From Methanofollis sp. UBA420 (lineage in GTDB: Archaea > Halobacteriota > Methanomicrobia > Methanomicrobiales > Methanofollaceae): DNA of 64,000 bases. The stretch is taken from the NCBI RefSeq assembly GCF_002498315.1, contig NZ_DAGX01000006.1:13557-77556 (forward strand), written 5' to 3'. This document shows positions 8,843 through 16,569 of this stretch, one piece after another. The notes under the pieces were generated by a model. That model was not told where the DNA came from. It did not search any database and saw only the letters and a program-made list of their open reading frames with translations. The position numbers were made by a program, and so were the translations under genes. Each line of letters opens with the position of its first letter. The first letter of the stretch is position 1.

Positions 8843-10465
8843 ATGAATACCATCAGGGCATCATACATAATGGGGTTTACATTGAAATTCAGAGTCCTTG
8901 TCAGCGACCCGCTGGCTGAAGAAGGCATTGAAATATTAAAGGAGACGTGCGACGTCGATGTCCGCACGAACCTGACCGAAGAGCAGTTGATCGAGGCGAT
9001 CAAAGACTACGATGCAATTCTCGTGCGGAGCGGAACCGAGGTCACGGCAGCAGTGATCGAGGCCGGGACAAACCTGAAGTACATCGGGCGCGCAGGGGCC
9101 GGCGTCGACAATATCGATACCGAAGCAGCGACGCGCCGCGGCATCCCGGTTGCAAACGCTCCGATGGGCAACACCCTCGCGGCGACCGAGCACACGATTG
9201 CGATGATGCTCTCCCTTGCACGCAACATCCCGCAGGCAACCGCATCCCTGAAAAAGAAGGAGTGGAAGCGCTCGAAGTTCATGGGAGTCGAGGTGAACGA
9301 AAAGACCCTCGGCATCGTCGGTCTCGGTCGGATCGGCCGTGAGATCGCAAAGCGCGTCATCGCGATGGATATGAAGGTCGTCGGCTACGACCCCTTCATC
9401 ACGAAGGAGAACGCAGCGCAGATGGGCGTCGAGTTGATGGGTATCGACGACCTGGTGAAGGTCGCGGACTTCATCACGGTGCACACGCCCCTGACGCCCG
9501 AGACGAAGCACCTGATCAATGCCGAGCGCATCGCAACGATGAAGGACGGCGTCAGGCTGATCAACTGCGCCCGCGGCGGCATCATCGACGAGAAGGCGAT
9601 GTACGATGGGCTCGTATCCGGGAAGATCGCCGGCGCTGCCCTCGATGTCTTCGAGAGCGAACCTCCCTTCGAGTCGCCTCTCCTCACCCTCGACAGCGTG
9701 ATCGTCACCCCGCACCTCGGGGCAAGCACGGTCGAGGCGCAGAAGAATGTGGCGATCTCTGTCGCGAAGCAGTGCCTTGCCGTCTTTGCCGGCGAGCCTG
9801 CAAAGTACGCGGTGAATGTGCCGATGGTTCCGCCAGACCAGCAGGACCTGATGGAGCCCTTCGCCTACCTCGGGGAGAGGATGGGCAAGCTCGCCACCCA
9901 GCTCGTTGAGGGCAGGATCGGGGAGATCGACATCACGTACGGTGGCGACCTCGCCGGGAACCGCTTCACCAGGTACATCACCCGCGCCGTCCTCAAGGGG
10001 ATCCTGGACCCGGTCCTCCGCGAGCCTGTGAACTTCGTCAACGCCGAATACGTGACGAAGGAGCGGGGCATCAAGGTGGCGGAGACGAAGACCGAGGCGT
10101 CTTCGGGATTCAAGAACCTGATCACCCTGACGGTGAAGACAGACGTGGGCGAAGAGACGGTCTCCGGCTCTGTCTTCTCGAAGGACAGGATCAGGATCAC
10201 CTCCATCGGCGGCTACACGATGGATATGGTTCCCGAGGGCTCGGTCATCATCTCCCGCCACCTCGACAAGCCGGGCGTGATCGGCAGGGCCTCGACGATT
10301 CTCGGGGCGGCAGAGATCAACATCGCCGGCATGCAGGTGGGCAGGAAGAAGCCGGGCGAAGAGGCGATCATGGTCCTCAACGTCGATTCCGATGTCCCTG
10401 CGGCGGTCATGGACGAGATGCGCGCCAAGGTCGGGATCTTCTCCGCAAAGTTTGCAAAGCTCTGA
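8843..10465 (+). CDS. serA: D-3-phosphoglycerate dehydrogenase
   Basis: About 530-540 residues, the long form of SerA. It oxidises 3-phosphoglycerate with NAD in serine synthesis. The N-terminal catalytic domain opens with RVLVSDPLAEEGIEIL; the NAD fold has GIVGLGRIGREIA (about residue 153); NCARGGIIDE and HLGAST carry the catalytic Arg/Glu/His set. The rest is the intervening (ASB) domain and a C-terminal ACT domain (from about residue 465) for serine feedback. The ATG at 8843 is the longest choice; the family usually begins near an ATG at 8870 or a TTG at 8882. Divergent from ppsA. Confidence 0.93.
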   Translation: MNTIRASYIMGFTLKFRVLVSDPLAEEGIEILKETCDVDVRTNLTEEQLIEAIKDYDAILVRSGTEVTAAVIEAGTNLKYIGRAGAGVDNIDTEAATRRGIPVANAPMGNTLAATEHTIAMMLSLARNIPQATASLKKKEWKRSKFMGVEVNEKTLGIVGLGRIGREIAKRVIAMDMKVVGYDPFITKENAAQMGVELMGIDDLVKVADFITVHTPLTPETKHLINAERIATMKDGVRLINCARGGIIDEKAMYDGLVSGKIAGAALDVFESEPPFESPLLTLDSVIVTPHLGASTVEAQKNVAISVAKQCLAVFAGEPAKYAVNVPMVPPDQQDLMEPFAYLGERMGKLATQLVEGRIGEIDITYGGDLAGNRFTRYITRAVLKGILDPVLREPVNFVNAEYVTKERGIKVAETKTEASSGFKNLITLTVKTDVGEETVSGSVFSKDRIRITSIGGYTMDMVPEGSVIISRHLDKPGVIGRASTILGAAEINIAGMQVGRKKPGEEAIMVLNVDSDVPAAVMDEMRAKVGIFSAKFAKL

Positions 10466-10543
10466 AATTGGCCGGGAGGTGCATGCGCGGGGGCGGTTCG
10501 TCCCCGCCCTTCACCTTTCCAGAATATACCGGCTTCAACAAAG

Positions 10544-10550
10544 TTTATAT
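10544..10550 (+). promoter_or_regulatory. TATA box for tRNA-Val
   Basis: TTTATAT stands 46 bases before the first base of the mature tRNA, in an AT-rich stretch after serA. Transcription would start near 10575, leaving a short 5' leader for RNase P. Confidence 0.6.
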
Positions 10551-10595
10551 CAAACGACATTCAATCTATAGAGAGTCGGATTATCCGGCGCACAA

Positions 10596-10669
10596 GGGCT
10601 CGTGGTCTAGCTGGCTATGACGTCGCCTTGACATGGCGGAGGTCCTGAGTTCGAATCTCAGCGGGCCCA
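10596..10669 (+). tRNA. tRNA-Val (anticodon GAC)
   Basis: A 74-base cloverleaf. The acceptor arms GGGCTCG and CGGGCCC pair over seven bases, discriminator A69-equivalent follows, the anticodon stem CGCC/GGCG encloses the loop TTGACAT with anticodon GAC, and the T arm CTGAG-TTCGAAT-CTCAG is perfect. The CCA end is not encoded. No intron is visible. A T-run follows a few bases later. Confidence 0.95.
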
Positions 10670-10674
10670 TACAC

Positions 10675-10679
10675 TTTTT
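10675..10679 (+). terminator. T-run terminator after tRNA-Val
   Basis: Five T six bases after the tRNA discriminator base, the usual spacing for archaeal tRNA terminators. Confidence 0.5.
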
Positions 10680-10779
10680 GTATCATTCTCACTTCTTTCG
10701 ACGATTCAGTCCCTGATCAGATCTTTATTTTACCGACGTACATCGACAGGTCTATACTATCGACATCAAAGGTAAACTG

Positions 10780-11856
10780 ATGCCGTATACATTCATCCAG
10801 AAAATATCAGGAGTCCTTTTCAGGCCGGCGAAGACCTTCCGGGACCTGGAGGACGAAAATGTGGGAACCACGCTGGTCCACTATCTCAAACTGTCTCTCC
10901 TTTTTTCCCTGCTCATGGCTGCCATGGCCTATTCCATCTTCGGAAGCCTGACAACGAAAAAATGGTCGATGGCCTCCCAGCTTTTCCAGCCGCTGGACTT
11001 CTTCGTGGCCCTGGCCGTGACGGTCATCGCCGTCCCCCTGCTCGTCGGGATATGGCTGCATATCTGGGTCTATCTCTTCGGGGGGAGGAGAGGCATCGGG
11101 CAGACACTCAAGACGGTGATGTACTCGTACACCTTTTTCTTCATCATCAGCTGGGTCCCCGTCATCGGCCTGCTTGGAGGGGCTCTCTCGACCCTGTACC
11201 CGCAGGCGATCGGCATCAGGGAGCTCCATCACATGCCGGGACGCAGGGCGACAGGAGCGGTCTGCGTCGCGGCATTTCTGCCGGTCATCGCCCTCCTCGG
11301 GATCATCGTCATGGCAATTCTTGCACCGACCTCGGTACTCCCCCTCCTGTCAAGCGGGACTGGGTCTCCGGCGATCCCCGATTGCCCGTATCTCCTGAAC
11401 CATTCGGACCTTCCCGAGCAGATAACCTATTTCCACGCAGGCGAAATCGACAGCAAACTGATCAAACCGGACGCACAGGAGTTCGGGTGCCTGAAGGAGT
11501 ATACGGAGACCTATGCCGAAGAAAAACCGTCTTCGGCCAGTTCCAGACGGATCATGCATTTTGTTATGATCTTTCCCCCGGGCAACGCCTCGATGATGGT
11601 GCAGCGCGACGAAGCATTCTACCGGGGGCTGGTGCCGCCGCGCAATGCCGATGCGTTGCCTGCCCCCGAGATCGGGGACCTCTGCATTAGTTATAGAATT
11701 CCAGGACTGGGTTCGGGTGGGCGTGAGGCGTACGACAGTTATTGTATCATATTTGCAAAAGGGGACGTCTATGAAAAATTCATCACCATCGGGCCTTCCC
11801 CTGATTATGATCTCCTGAGGGATCTTGCACAGAGGGCGGCAGGGAAGATCCCATAA
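10780..11856 (+). CDS. Yip1-domain membrane protein with extracytoplasmic C-terminal domain
   Basis: A 358-residue protein. Residues 1-190 hold about five membrane helices in the arrangement of the Yip1 family, opening with the family's typical phrase SGVLFRPAKTFRDLEDE and containing LKTVMYSYT. After the last helix (about 165-190) follows a soluble domain of about 160 residues with two Cys near its start (PDCPYL, FGCLKEY) and one later, likely outside the cell. Yip1-type proteins of methanogens have no established function. GGTAAACTG precedes the ATG. It stands alone between the tRNA and the toxin island. Confidence 0.75.
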   Translation: MPYTFIQKISGVLFRPAKTFRDLEDENVGTTLVHYLKLSLLFSLLMAAMAYSIFGSLTTKKWSMASQLFQPLDFFVALAVTVIAVPLLVGIWLHIWVYLFGGRRGIGQTLKTVMYSYTFFFIISWVPVIGLLGGALSTLYPQAIGIRELHHMPGRRATGAVCVAAFLPVIALLGIIVMAILAPTSVLPLLSSGTGSPAIPDCPYLLNHSDLPEQITYFHAGEIDSKLIKPDAQEFGCLKEYTETYAEEKPSSASSRRIMHFVMIFPPGNASMMVQRDEAFYRGLVPPRNADALPAPEIGDLCISYRIPGLGSGGREAYDSYCIIFAKGDVYEKFITIGPSPDYDLLRDLAQRAAGKIP

Positions 11857-11965
11857 TTTCTGGCTCTGGAAAATTCCGATTTCATGACATGGAGGGGAGT
11901 GTGCAAACCTCTTCACCCCTCCTGATCGGGTCCTCAAGAACAACTACGCCCCGTTCACCGCCACC

Positions 11966-13264
11966 GTGACGATCGAGAAGGACCAGACGACCACCCTCAC
12001 CGCGACCCTGAGCAACGACGACCTGGAAGAGGATGGCCTGCTCGACGACGAAGAGACAAACGGCTTCATCGACGGCTTTGGCAACCGCCACACCACCGAT
12101 CCCTACCTCCTCGACACCGACGGCGACGGCCTTACCGACGGCTACGAGGCCGGAGAACCAGTCACCGAGAACGGCAAGACTTTCTTCAAGCAGCGCAGCG
12201 ACCCGACGAAGGCGGACACCGATGGAGACGGGCTGGACGACTATCTGGAGGATGCAATCGAGAGCGATCCGCTCTGTGCGGATTCCGACGGCGATGGCCT
12301 TTCCGATTCGTTGGAGTGGGAGATCGGTACCGATCTCTGGTCGGCCGACTCCGACGACGACGGCCATTCCGACTACGAAGAGCACTTCGATCCCGACTAC
12401 GACCCCCTCGTCTACGAAGAGCGCTACGGTTCCCTGGAGATGGGCCGCGGGTTCCTCCTCGGCGCCGTCCTCGGGGAGTGGGGCGCCGACGACCACGACA
12501 ACATCTTCTACCTGGGCGGCTGGATCGCAAGCGGTGTCATCGTCCTCGGCGACGTCAGGGACATTGCGGCGACGATCTCGCGGGGCGACCTCACCGGCAC
12601 GGGCCTCAACCTCGCCGCCCTGATCCCGGGTTACGGCGACGCGGCGAAGGTTGCGGTCGTCGTCGGGAAGTTCGTGGTGAAGCATCCGGAGCTCTTGAAG
12701 CCTGCGATGGTGCTGATGGTCGGGGTCGCACCGCATGCGGACAAGGCGGCGGAGACGATCAACGCTCTGCGAAAGGCCCACGGCGACGAGGTGATCGATC
12801 GGCTGCTGAGAGACGGGATAACCGAGGACGAACTGAAGGTGGTCGTGAGAAGTAACGGAGACCTAGTGAAGACGCTGGCGGTCGTCAAACGGGGAGACGG
12901 AAAGGTCGTCTGGCTAGAGGAAGGAAGGCTTAAATCCGCTGCAGGCAAGGTTTTGGGCTCGGAAAAGGACGTTGGAGGAACTGGATGGATCCACATCCAG
13001 AATAACCACGTATACCTTGAAGGTCGCAACCAATTCGCTGAAGCATTCGGTAGTGCTTATAACGATGAAAATCTGATTAAAGAGTTTATACTGGACTGTG
13101 CAAAGACGGGAACGATGGATCCGAAAACTCCTATTCGATATTGGAAGAAAATCGATGAGGATCACTATTTATTAGTTGTAGTCGGTGACAACGGGTATCT
13201 CCGTACAGCGTATCCACGGTCCCTCGGTAAGGTTCCACCACACATCCGGAGCCTGTTCAGCTGA
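11966..13264 (+). CDS. 5'-truncated polymorphic toxin: Ca-binding repeats, pre-toxin segment, BECR-like nuclease domain (inferred)
   Basis: The frame is open from a stop at 11885-11887 but offers only GTG, has no ribosome-binding site and no signal peptide, and enters in mid-domain (PEGA-like TVTIEKDQTTTLTATL), so the front of a longer secreted protein is missing. From the GTG: residues 46-145 are acidic thrombospondin-type repeats (DTDGDGLTDGYE, DTDGDGLDDYLE, DSDGDGLSDSLE, DSDDDGHSDYEE); 155-255 is a helical segment with GTGLNLAALIPGYGDAAK as seen before toxin domains; 335-432 is the tail domain with GWIHI, NNHV, GRNQF, GDNGY and TAYP. That pattern, with a His early and a Thr near the last strand, recalls Barnase/EndoU/colicin/RelE-fold RNases; this is inference. 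Composition becomes AT-richer from about 12930, at the tail. Confidence 0.65.
   Translation: MTIEKDQTTTLTATLSNDDLEEDGLLDDEETNGFIDGFGNRHTTDPYLLDTDGDGLTDGYEAGEPVTENGKTFFKQRSDPTKADTDGDGLDDYLEDAIESDPLCADSDGDGLSDSLEWEIGTDLWSADSDDDGHSDYEEHFDPDYDPLVYEERYGSLEMGRGFLLGAVLGEWGADDHDNIFYLGGWIASGVIVLGDVRDIAATISRGDLTGTGLNLAALIPGYGDAAKVAVVVGKFVVKHPELLKPAMVLMVGVAPHADKAAETINALRKAHGDEVIDRLLRDGITEDELKVVVRSNGDLVKTLAVVKRGDGKVVWLEEGRLKSAAGKVLGSEKDVGGTGWIHIQNNHVYLEGRNQFAEAFGSAYNDENLIKEFILDCAKTGTMDPKTPIRYWKKIDEDHYLLVVVGDNGYLRTAYPRSLGKVPPHIRSLFS
12069..12117 (+). repeat. 49-base repeat, copy A (inside toxin gene)
   Basis: Codes for part of the calcium-binding-type region around DGFGNRHTTDPYLLDT. It matches 15701-15749 at 46 of 49 positions by direct comparison, bracketing the toxin/immunity island. 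Confidence 0.85.
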
Positions 13265-13277
13265 TGGGGTGATATAG

Positions 13278-14492
13278 ATGTTTCGAGCACGAGTGAGAGG
13301 AAAGGTTCTAAAAAATATTCTCGGTATGCTGGACGACCATGGGGAAGTGTGCGAGCAGACTGTCATTGTTGAACTGCAGGACGGGACGATATTTTACCTA
13401 GAGGATAACAACGGGAACAGCAGGGACGAGACGGTGGGCACGATCAAGACCATGGGCATTCTGGCAGATCTTGCTCATGTCGAAAAAATACCCTCATCGA
13501 AAAGAGGTGTCGAATCAACGTATTGTCTGCCGGAAGATCCCGCAGAACAGGAACACATTTATGCCAAGGATCACCCTAATTTTTTTGGCGAAATCGTCGA
13601 TATCGACCAGAATCATCATAATATCTACATTGACATAGGTACGGGTACCATTGGCGTTGCTCTTTGTCGGCAAGAACGCGATTCCTTTCCCGATTACAGG
13701 ATCAGGGATTACATCCGAGTAGATGGTCTCTGGGCGGGTTTGGTTGGCATATGGGATCTAGACAACACGGGAGGAAATGGGTGGGTTCACATAGAATCCA
13801 ACCATGTCAACACTCCATCTGGCAACCAGTTTTATTCCGCATTCGGCCTGAACTACGTGAAGCGGGAAGAGGTTAAAGACCTCATCATGACCGGAGCACG
13901 GGATGGCGTTGAGATCGGAAAGAACATGTATCGGTACGTCGAACCGACCTCAGGGAAGGCGTTGCGTCTCTTTATCGCTGACAACGGATATATCGTGACG
14001 GCACATCCAGAGACAACTGATATTCCAGACGGCATGCTAAAAGAAAACCTCAAGATCCCCGTTCGCATCGTGAGTGTGAGGCCAGATGCCGAATATCAGG
14101 ACACAGTGTATACGCAGGTCGTACACGTCGAATTTGCAGATGGCACTCGGGCAGCAGTGTATGACGACGATCTGCTCTGCACCCCCGAGATGGTCGGTCG
14201 CAAGGGGAAAATTGTGCTGCGCATGCTGGTAGACGATCTGGAGAAAAACAAGACCTCCGATCGACAGATCTACGCAGAGCCCGCGATGCCCCTTCTGGAA
14301 GTGAACGGACGCATCGATGAGATCATCGTCCCGGACGATCCCGAAGATGCGGTACGGTGGCACGATGCCGTTGTCGATTTTGGTGTCGGGAAGATCCTGA
14401 TCGAGATCGATAAAAGATACTTCCGTCTTCAACTGAAGGAAGGGGATCACGTCCGCGTCGACGGCCGTGTCGATCTGCAGGAGATCGAATAG
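13278..14492 (+). CDS. Immunity-toxin-immunity fusion: two related immunity-like domains around a second copy of the toxin domain
   Basis: A 404-residue protein with a clear start (GGTGATATAG then ATG), 13 bases after the first toxin. Residues 1-150 and 258-404 are related to each other: VELQDGTIFYLED with ETVGTIKTMGILADL against VEFADGTRAAVYDDD with EMVGRKGKIVLRMLVDDL, then DYIRVDG against DHVRVDG. Residues 155-256 repeat the tail of the preceding gene: GNGWVHIESNHV, SGNQFYSAFG, ADNGYIVTAHP. The simplest reading is toxin1-immunity1-toxin2-immunity2, with a deletion joining immunity1 to toxin2 in frame. The immunity parts look beta-rich and OB-like. No signal peptide. Whether the middle domain is active is unknown; the AYP to AHP change touches the conserved end motif. 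Confidence 0.65.
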   Translation: MFRARVRGKVLKNILGMLDDHGEVCEQTVIVELQDGTIFYLEDNNGNSRDETVGTIKTMGILADLAHVEKIPSSKRGVESTYCLPEDPAEQEHIYAKDHPNFFGEIVDIDQNHHNIYIDIGTGTIGVALCRQERDSFPDYRIRDYIRVDGLWAGLVGIWDLDNTGGNGWVHIESNHVNTPSGNQFYSAFGLNYVKREEVKDLIMTGARDGVEIGKNMYRYVEPTSGKALRLFIADNGYIVTAHPETTDIPDGMLKENLKIPVRIVSVRPDAEYQDTVYTQVVHVEFADGTRAAVYDDDLLCTPEMVGRKGKIVLRMLVDDLEKNKTSDRQIYAEPAMPLLEVNGRIDEIIVPDDPEDAVRWHDAVVDFGVGKILIEIDKRYFRLQLKEGDHVRVDGRVDLQEIE

Positions 14493-14505
14493 GAATTTCA
14501 TCGCC

Positions 14506-14516
14506 CACTCTTTTTT
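14506..14516 (+). terminator. T-run after the fusion gene
   Basis: CTCTTTTTT stands about 15 bases after the stop at 14492 and before the next toxin remnant, so the fusion gene and the following cassette are probably separate transcripts. Confidence 0.4.
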
Positions 14517-14546
14517 GGCATTCCAGAGAATGCCTATCCTGTTTAA

Positions 14547-15060
14547 ATGAGCCTGAACCTCACCGAACTGATCCCGGATTCCACTGGCAATATCAAAGGC
14601 AAGTTACGGCGACGACGTTCTCGATGTGCTCAGGGCGAAAGGAGCGACAGATTCAACACTCGTTCAACTCTACAAGAGAGATGTCAACCTTTTCCGTGTC
14701 GGGAAGATGCTCGAAAACACCTGTGAAGGCGGGTGGGCACCAACCAAAAAACTCACGGCTTCGGGAAACCTGGATAAACATTACACCGATCACGTACTCG
14801 ATCAATTCGAATGGGGTGAGACCTTTACAAAATCGGTGTATCTCGAAAAGGCAACAACCCTTGTTAACCGGAGGGACGGCAACGTCGAGTTGTACTACCA
14901 GGAAGGGTACGACACGCTGGTCGTCTATGATCGCAGTGCCAACGAGTTCGTGAGCGTCACGAAGAACGGGCTGTTCACGACGTTCTTCAGACCAGATGAT
15001 AGACCTCTTACTCATTATGTGGATGTAAGAATCGCCCACAGATTGATTCGATTAAATTAG
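14547..15060 (+). pseudogene. Orphan toxin cassette: frameshifted pre-toxin remnant plus second nuclease-like toxin tail
   Basis: From 14547 one frame reads MSLNLTELIPDS, a copy of the pre-toxin phrase LNLAALIPGYGD of the gene at 11966; the continuation SYGDDVLDVLRAKGA is in another frame from about 14592, so the join is broken. The tail runs open to a TAG at 15058-15060 with only a GTG near 14626 as possible start and no ribosome-binding site. The tail has KKLTASGNLDKH, TDHV, FEWGE, YLEKAT, VVYDRSANEF and GLFTTFFRP: a pattern of two His, an aromatic-acidic motif and a closing Thr-x-Phe-x-Pro common in toxins of the Barnase/EndoU/colicin/RelE fold. It is unlike the tail of the first toxin. 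I infer a silent cassette that needs recombination to be expressed. Confidence 0.55.
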
Positions 15061-15080
15061 ATGCAGACAGGAGACAGACA

Positions 15081-15689
15081 ATGGATGAAAGACTCCTCAG
15101 CAGAATAACAAAGGGCCTGCTCACCTATGAAAAAAGTATTGAGGAGACGGATGAGCACTACGATGAATTGAAAAGACTTGGGAGATACCCTGCCGATGCA
15201 CCCTATGGGTTGAAACACCTTCTCCCCTTCTGGATACAAATGCTTGAAGAGGGAGGAGTCGACAGTGCAGGTTTTTGCGTCGAGTATGAAAGAATAACCA
15301 GAAAATTGGAAGCACTGGAGCGGAAAAGAGGGCGGGACTATCGCGAAAAATTATTCTCTCTGCTGAAAGACGAGGTTTTCTATTATCCTGCGACAATACG
15401 ATATTTTGTCGATCAAGAGCCATTCGAACTTGAAATTCCAAATGATTTCGCTACTCGCAGTTCTCTGGAGATCTTACTGATGGAGTTGGAGCGGGATCAT
15501 GATCTCACGGAGATAAAAAAAGAAGTCGCTCATCTCGATGAGGAATTCAAATCCAAATACCTGCAACATATCGACGAGATCCTCGAATGTTGTGCCGATG
15601 CTGTTGATCCCTATACTCCCGAAAGTTTCTGGTGGGAGCATCCCCTGAAACTCTTGAAAGAAAAACAGGCGATGCAGAACAACTCCTGA
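15081..15689 (+). CDS. Probable immunity protein for the orphan toxin
   Basis: A 202-residue, acidic, mainly helical protein with no signal peptide or membrane segment, beginning MDERLLSRITKGLLTYEKS; I do not recognise a family. It starts 20 bases after the orphan toxin tail with a good AGGAG eight bases before its ATG, while the toxin itself lacks a start. Small acidic genes directly after a toxin tail are usually its immunity gene, so this role is inferred from position. AT-richer than housekeeping genes nearby. It ends just before a 49-base copy of the first toxin's repeat region. Confidence 0.55.
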   Translation: MDERLLSRITKGLLTYEKSIEETDEHYDELKRLGRYPADAPYGLKHLLPFWIQMLEEGGVDSAGFCVEYERITRKLEALERKRGRDYREKLFSLLKDEVFYYPATIRYFVDQEPFELEIPNDFATRSSLEILLMELERDHDLTEIKKEVAHLDEEFKSKYLQHIDEILECCADAVDPYTPESFWWEHPLKLLKEKQAMQNNS

Positions 15690-15700
15690 ATTCTTTTTTC

Positions 15701-15749
15701 TCGACGGCTTCGGCAACCGCCACACCACCGATCCGGACCTCCTCGACAC
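15701..15749 (+). repeat. 49-base repeat, copy B (toxin-gene remnant)
   Basis: Eleven bases after the immunity gene. It differs from 12069-12117 at three positions and in frame still reads LDGFGNRHTTDPDLLDT, but is open for only a few codons on either side. It marks the right end of the toxin island and is a remnant of another copy of the repeat region. Confidence 0.85.
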
Positions 15750-15807
15750 GGAGTCCCGACACAAACCTCCAATGCCCCGCCTGAAAAAAATCCCGCAGGG
15801 AAAAGCC

Positions 15808-16110
15808 ATGCACAACTGCTGGGACCTGTCCGAATGCGCGCGGAAAGCGGTTGCATTCAGAGACGAGAGAGGATTCAAGACGTTCAATGACCCGAAGAAT
15901 CTGGCCGCCGCGATCTCCATCGAGGCGGCCGAGCTGGAGGAGATGTTCCTGTGGAAAGGGAGAGAGGAGTTCGGGGAGATCGACCGGAAAAGGATGTCTG
16001 AGATCGCAGACGAACTTGCCGACATCGTGATCTATGCCCTGATCTTCGCCCATGATGCGGAGATCGACCTCAGGGCGGCAGTCAATGCCAGGATCAAAAA
16101 ACCGGGATAA
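15808..16110 (+). CDS. MazG-like nucleotide pyrophosphohydrolase, frameshifted near its 3' end
   Basis: An all-alpha NTP pyrophosphatase-like protein of 100 residues as read. SIEAAELEEMFLW gives the EExxE-type metal-binding motif and EIADELADIVIYAL the second ExxD motif; members hydrolyse dCTP or other (d)NTPs to monophosphates. The ATG at 15808 follows AGGGAAAAGCC. The reading frame stops right after a run of six A (16096-16101) with ARIKKPG, but the next frame continues KNRDKYPLPEK to a TAA at 16130-16132, which is the normal KN-x-x-KYP ending of the family. The gene is therefore about 108 residues with a one-base shift in the A-run. Confidence 0.8.
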   Translation: MHNCWDLSECARKAVAFRDERGFKTFNDPKNLAAAISIEAAELEEMFLWKGREEFGEIDRKRMSEIADELADIVIYALIFAHDAEIDLRAAVNARIKKPG

Positions 16111-16291
16111 ATATCCTCTTCCGGAAAAATAAATTTCCACACTCCATCTTTCAGCCGGACAGACCATTCAGGCGTCTCCAGCCGTCCGGGGATCCGGCCA
16201 CTATCGAGCATCACCCTATCCCTCATATCAGATATAAACCCTGCAGCGCCGAACAATTAGATTTATACATCAGTACATATCACCTGAAATT

Positions 16292-16432
16292 ATGTCCAGA
16301 TCTGGGACAAAAATGATCAGAAACCAGATGAATGACAGAGACATGGGCAGAGATCGGAAGCAGTCGTATGACGAGTTCGATGAGGAGTTCGACCCCGAAG
16401 ACTTCGGGGGCAAGAAAAGAAAGAGACGGTGA
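16292..16432 (+). CDS. Small charged protein, 46 residues
   Basis: ATG to TGA in 47 codons: a basic first half (MSRSGTKMIRNQMNDRDMGR), an acidic centre (YDEFDEEFDPEDFGG) and a basic tail (KKRKRR). TTTATACA lies about 28 bases before the ATG, giving a nearly leaderless transcript. I do not recognise it; the charge pattern suggests nucleic-acid or ribosome contact, which is a guess. There is no overlapping better candidate. Confidence 0.5.
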   Translation: MSRSGTKMIRNQMNDRDMGRDRKQSYDEFDEEFDPEDFGGKKRKRR

Positions 16433-16569
16433 AGAGTATATCCCCGCACAACGGGCCTGAACCCCTGGCCCGACCCGGCCCCCGGGCCGGATCCCTCATA
16501 TCTTTTTTCGCCGCGGTGCGCAGCGCCTTTGTTAGATTCTCATTCTCCCCCACACCCCGAACGCACATA

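Noticed and set aside
16032..16256. Minus-strand frame of 74 residues containing a protein-like stretch (RLETPEWSVRLKDGVWKF)
   Set aside because: It overlaps the end of the MazG-like gene and has no promoter or ribosome-binding site; it could be a remnant of a lost gene but cannot be supported alone.
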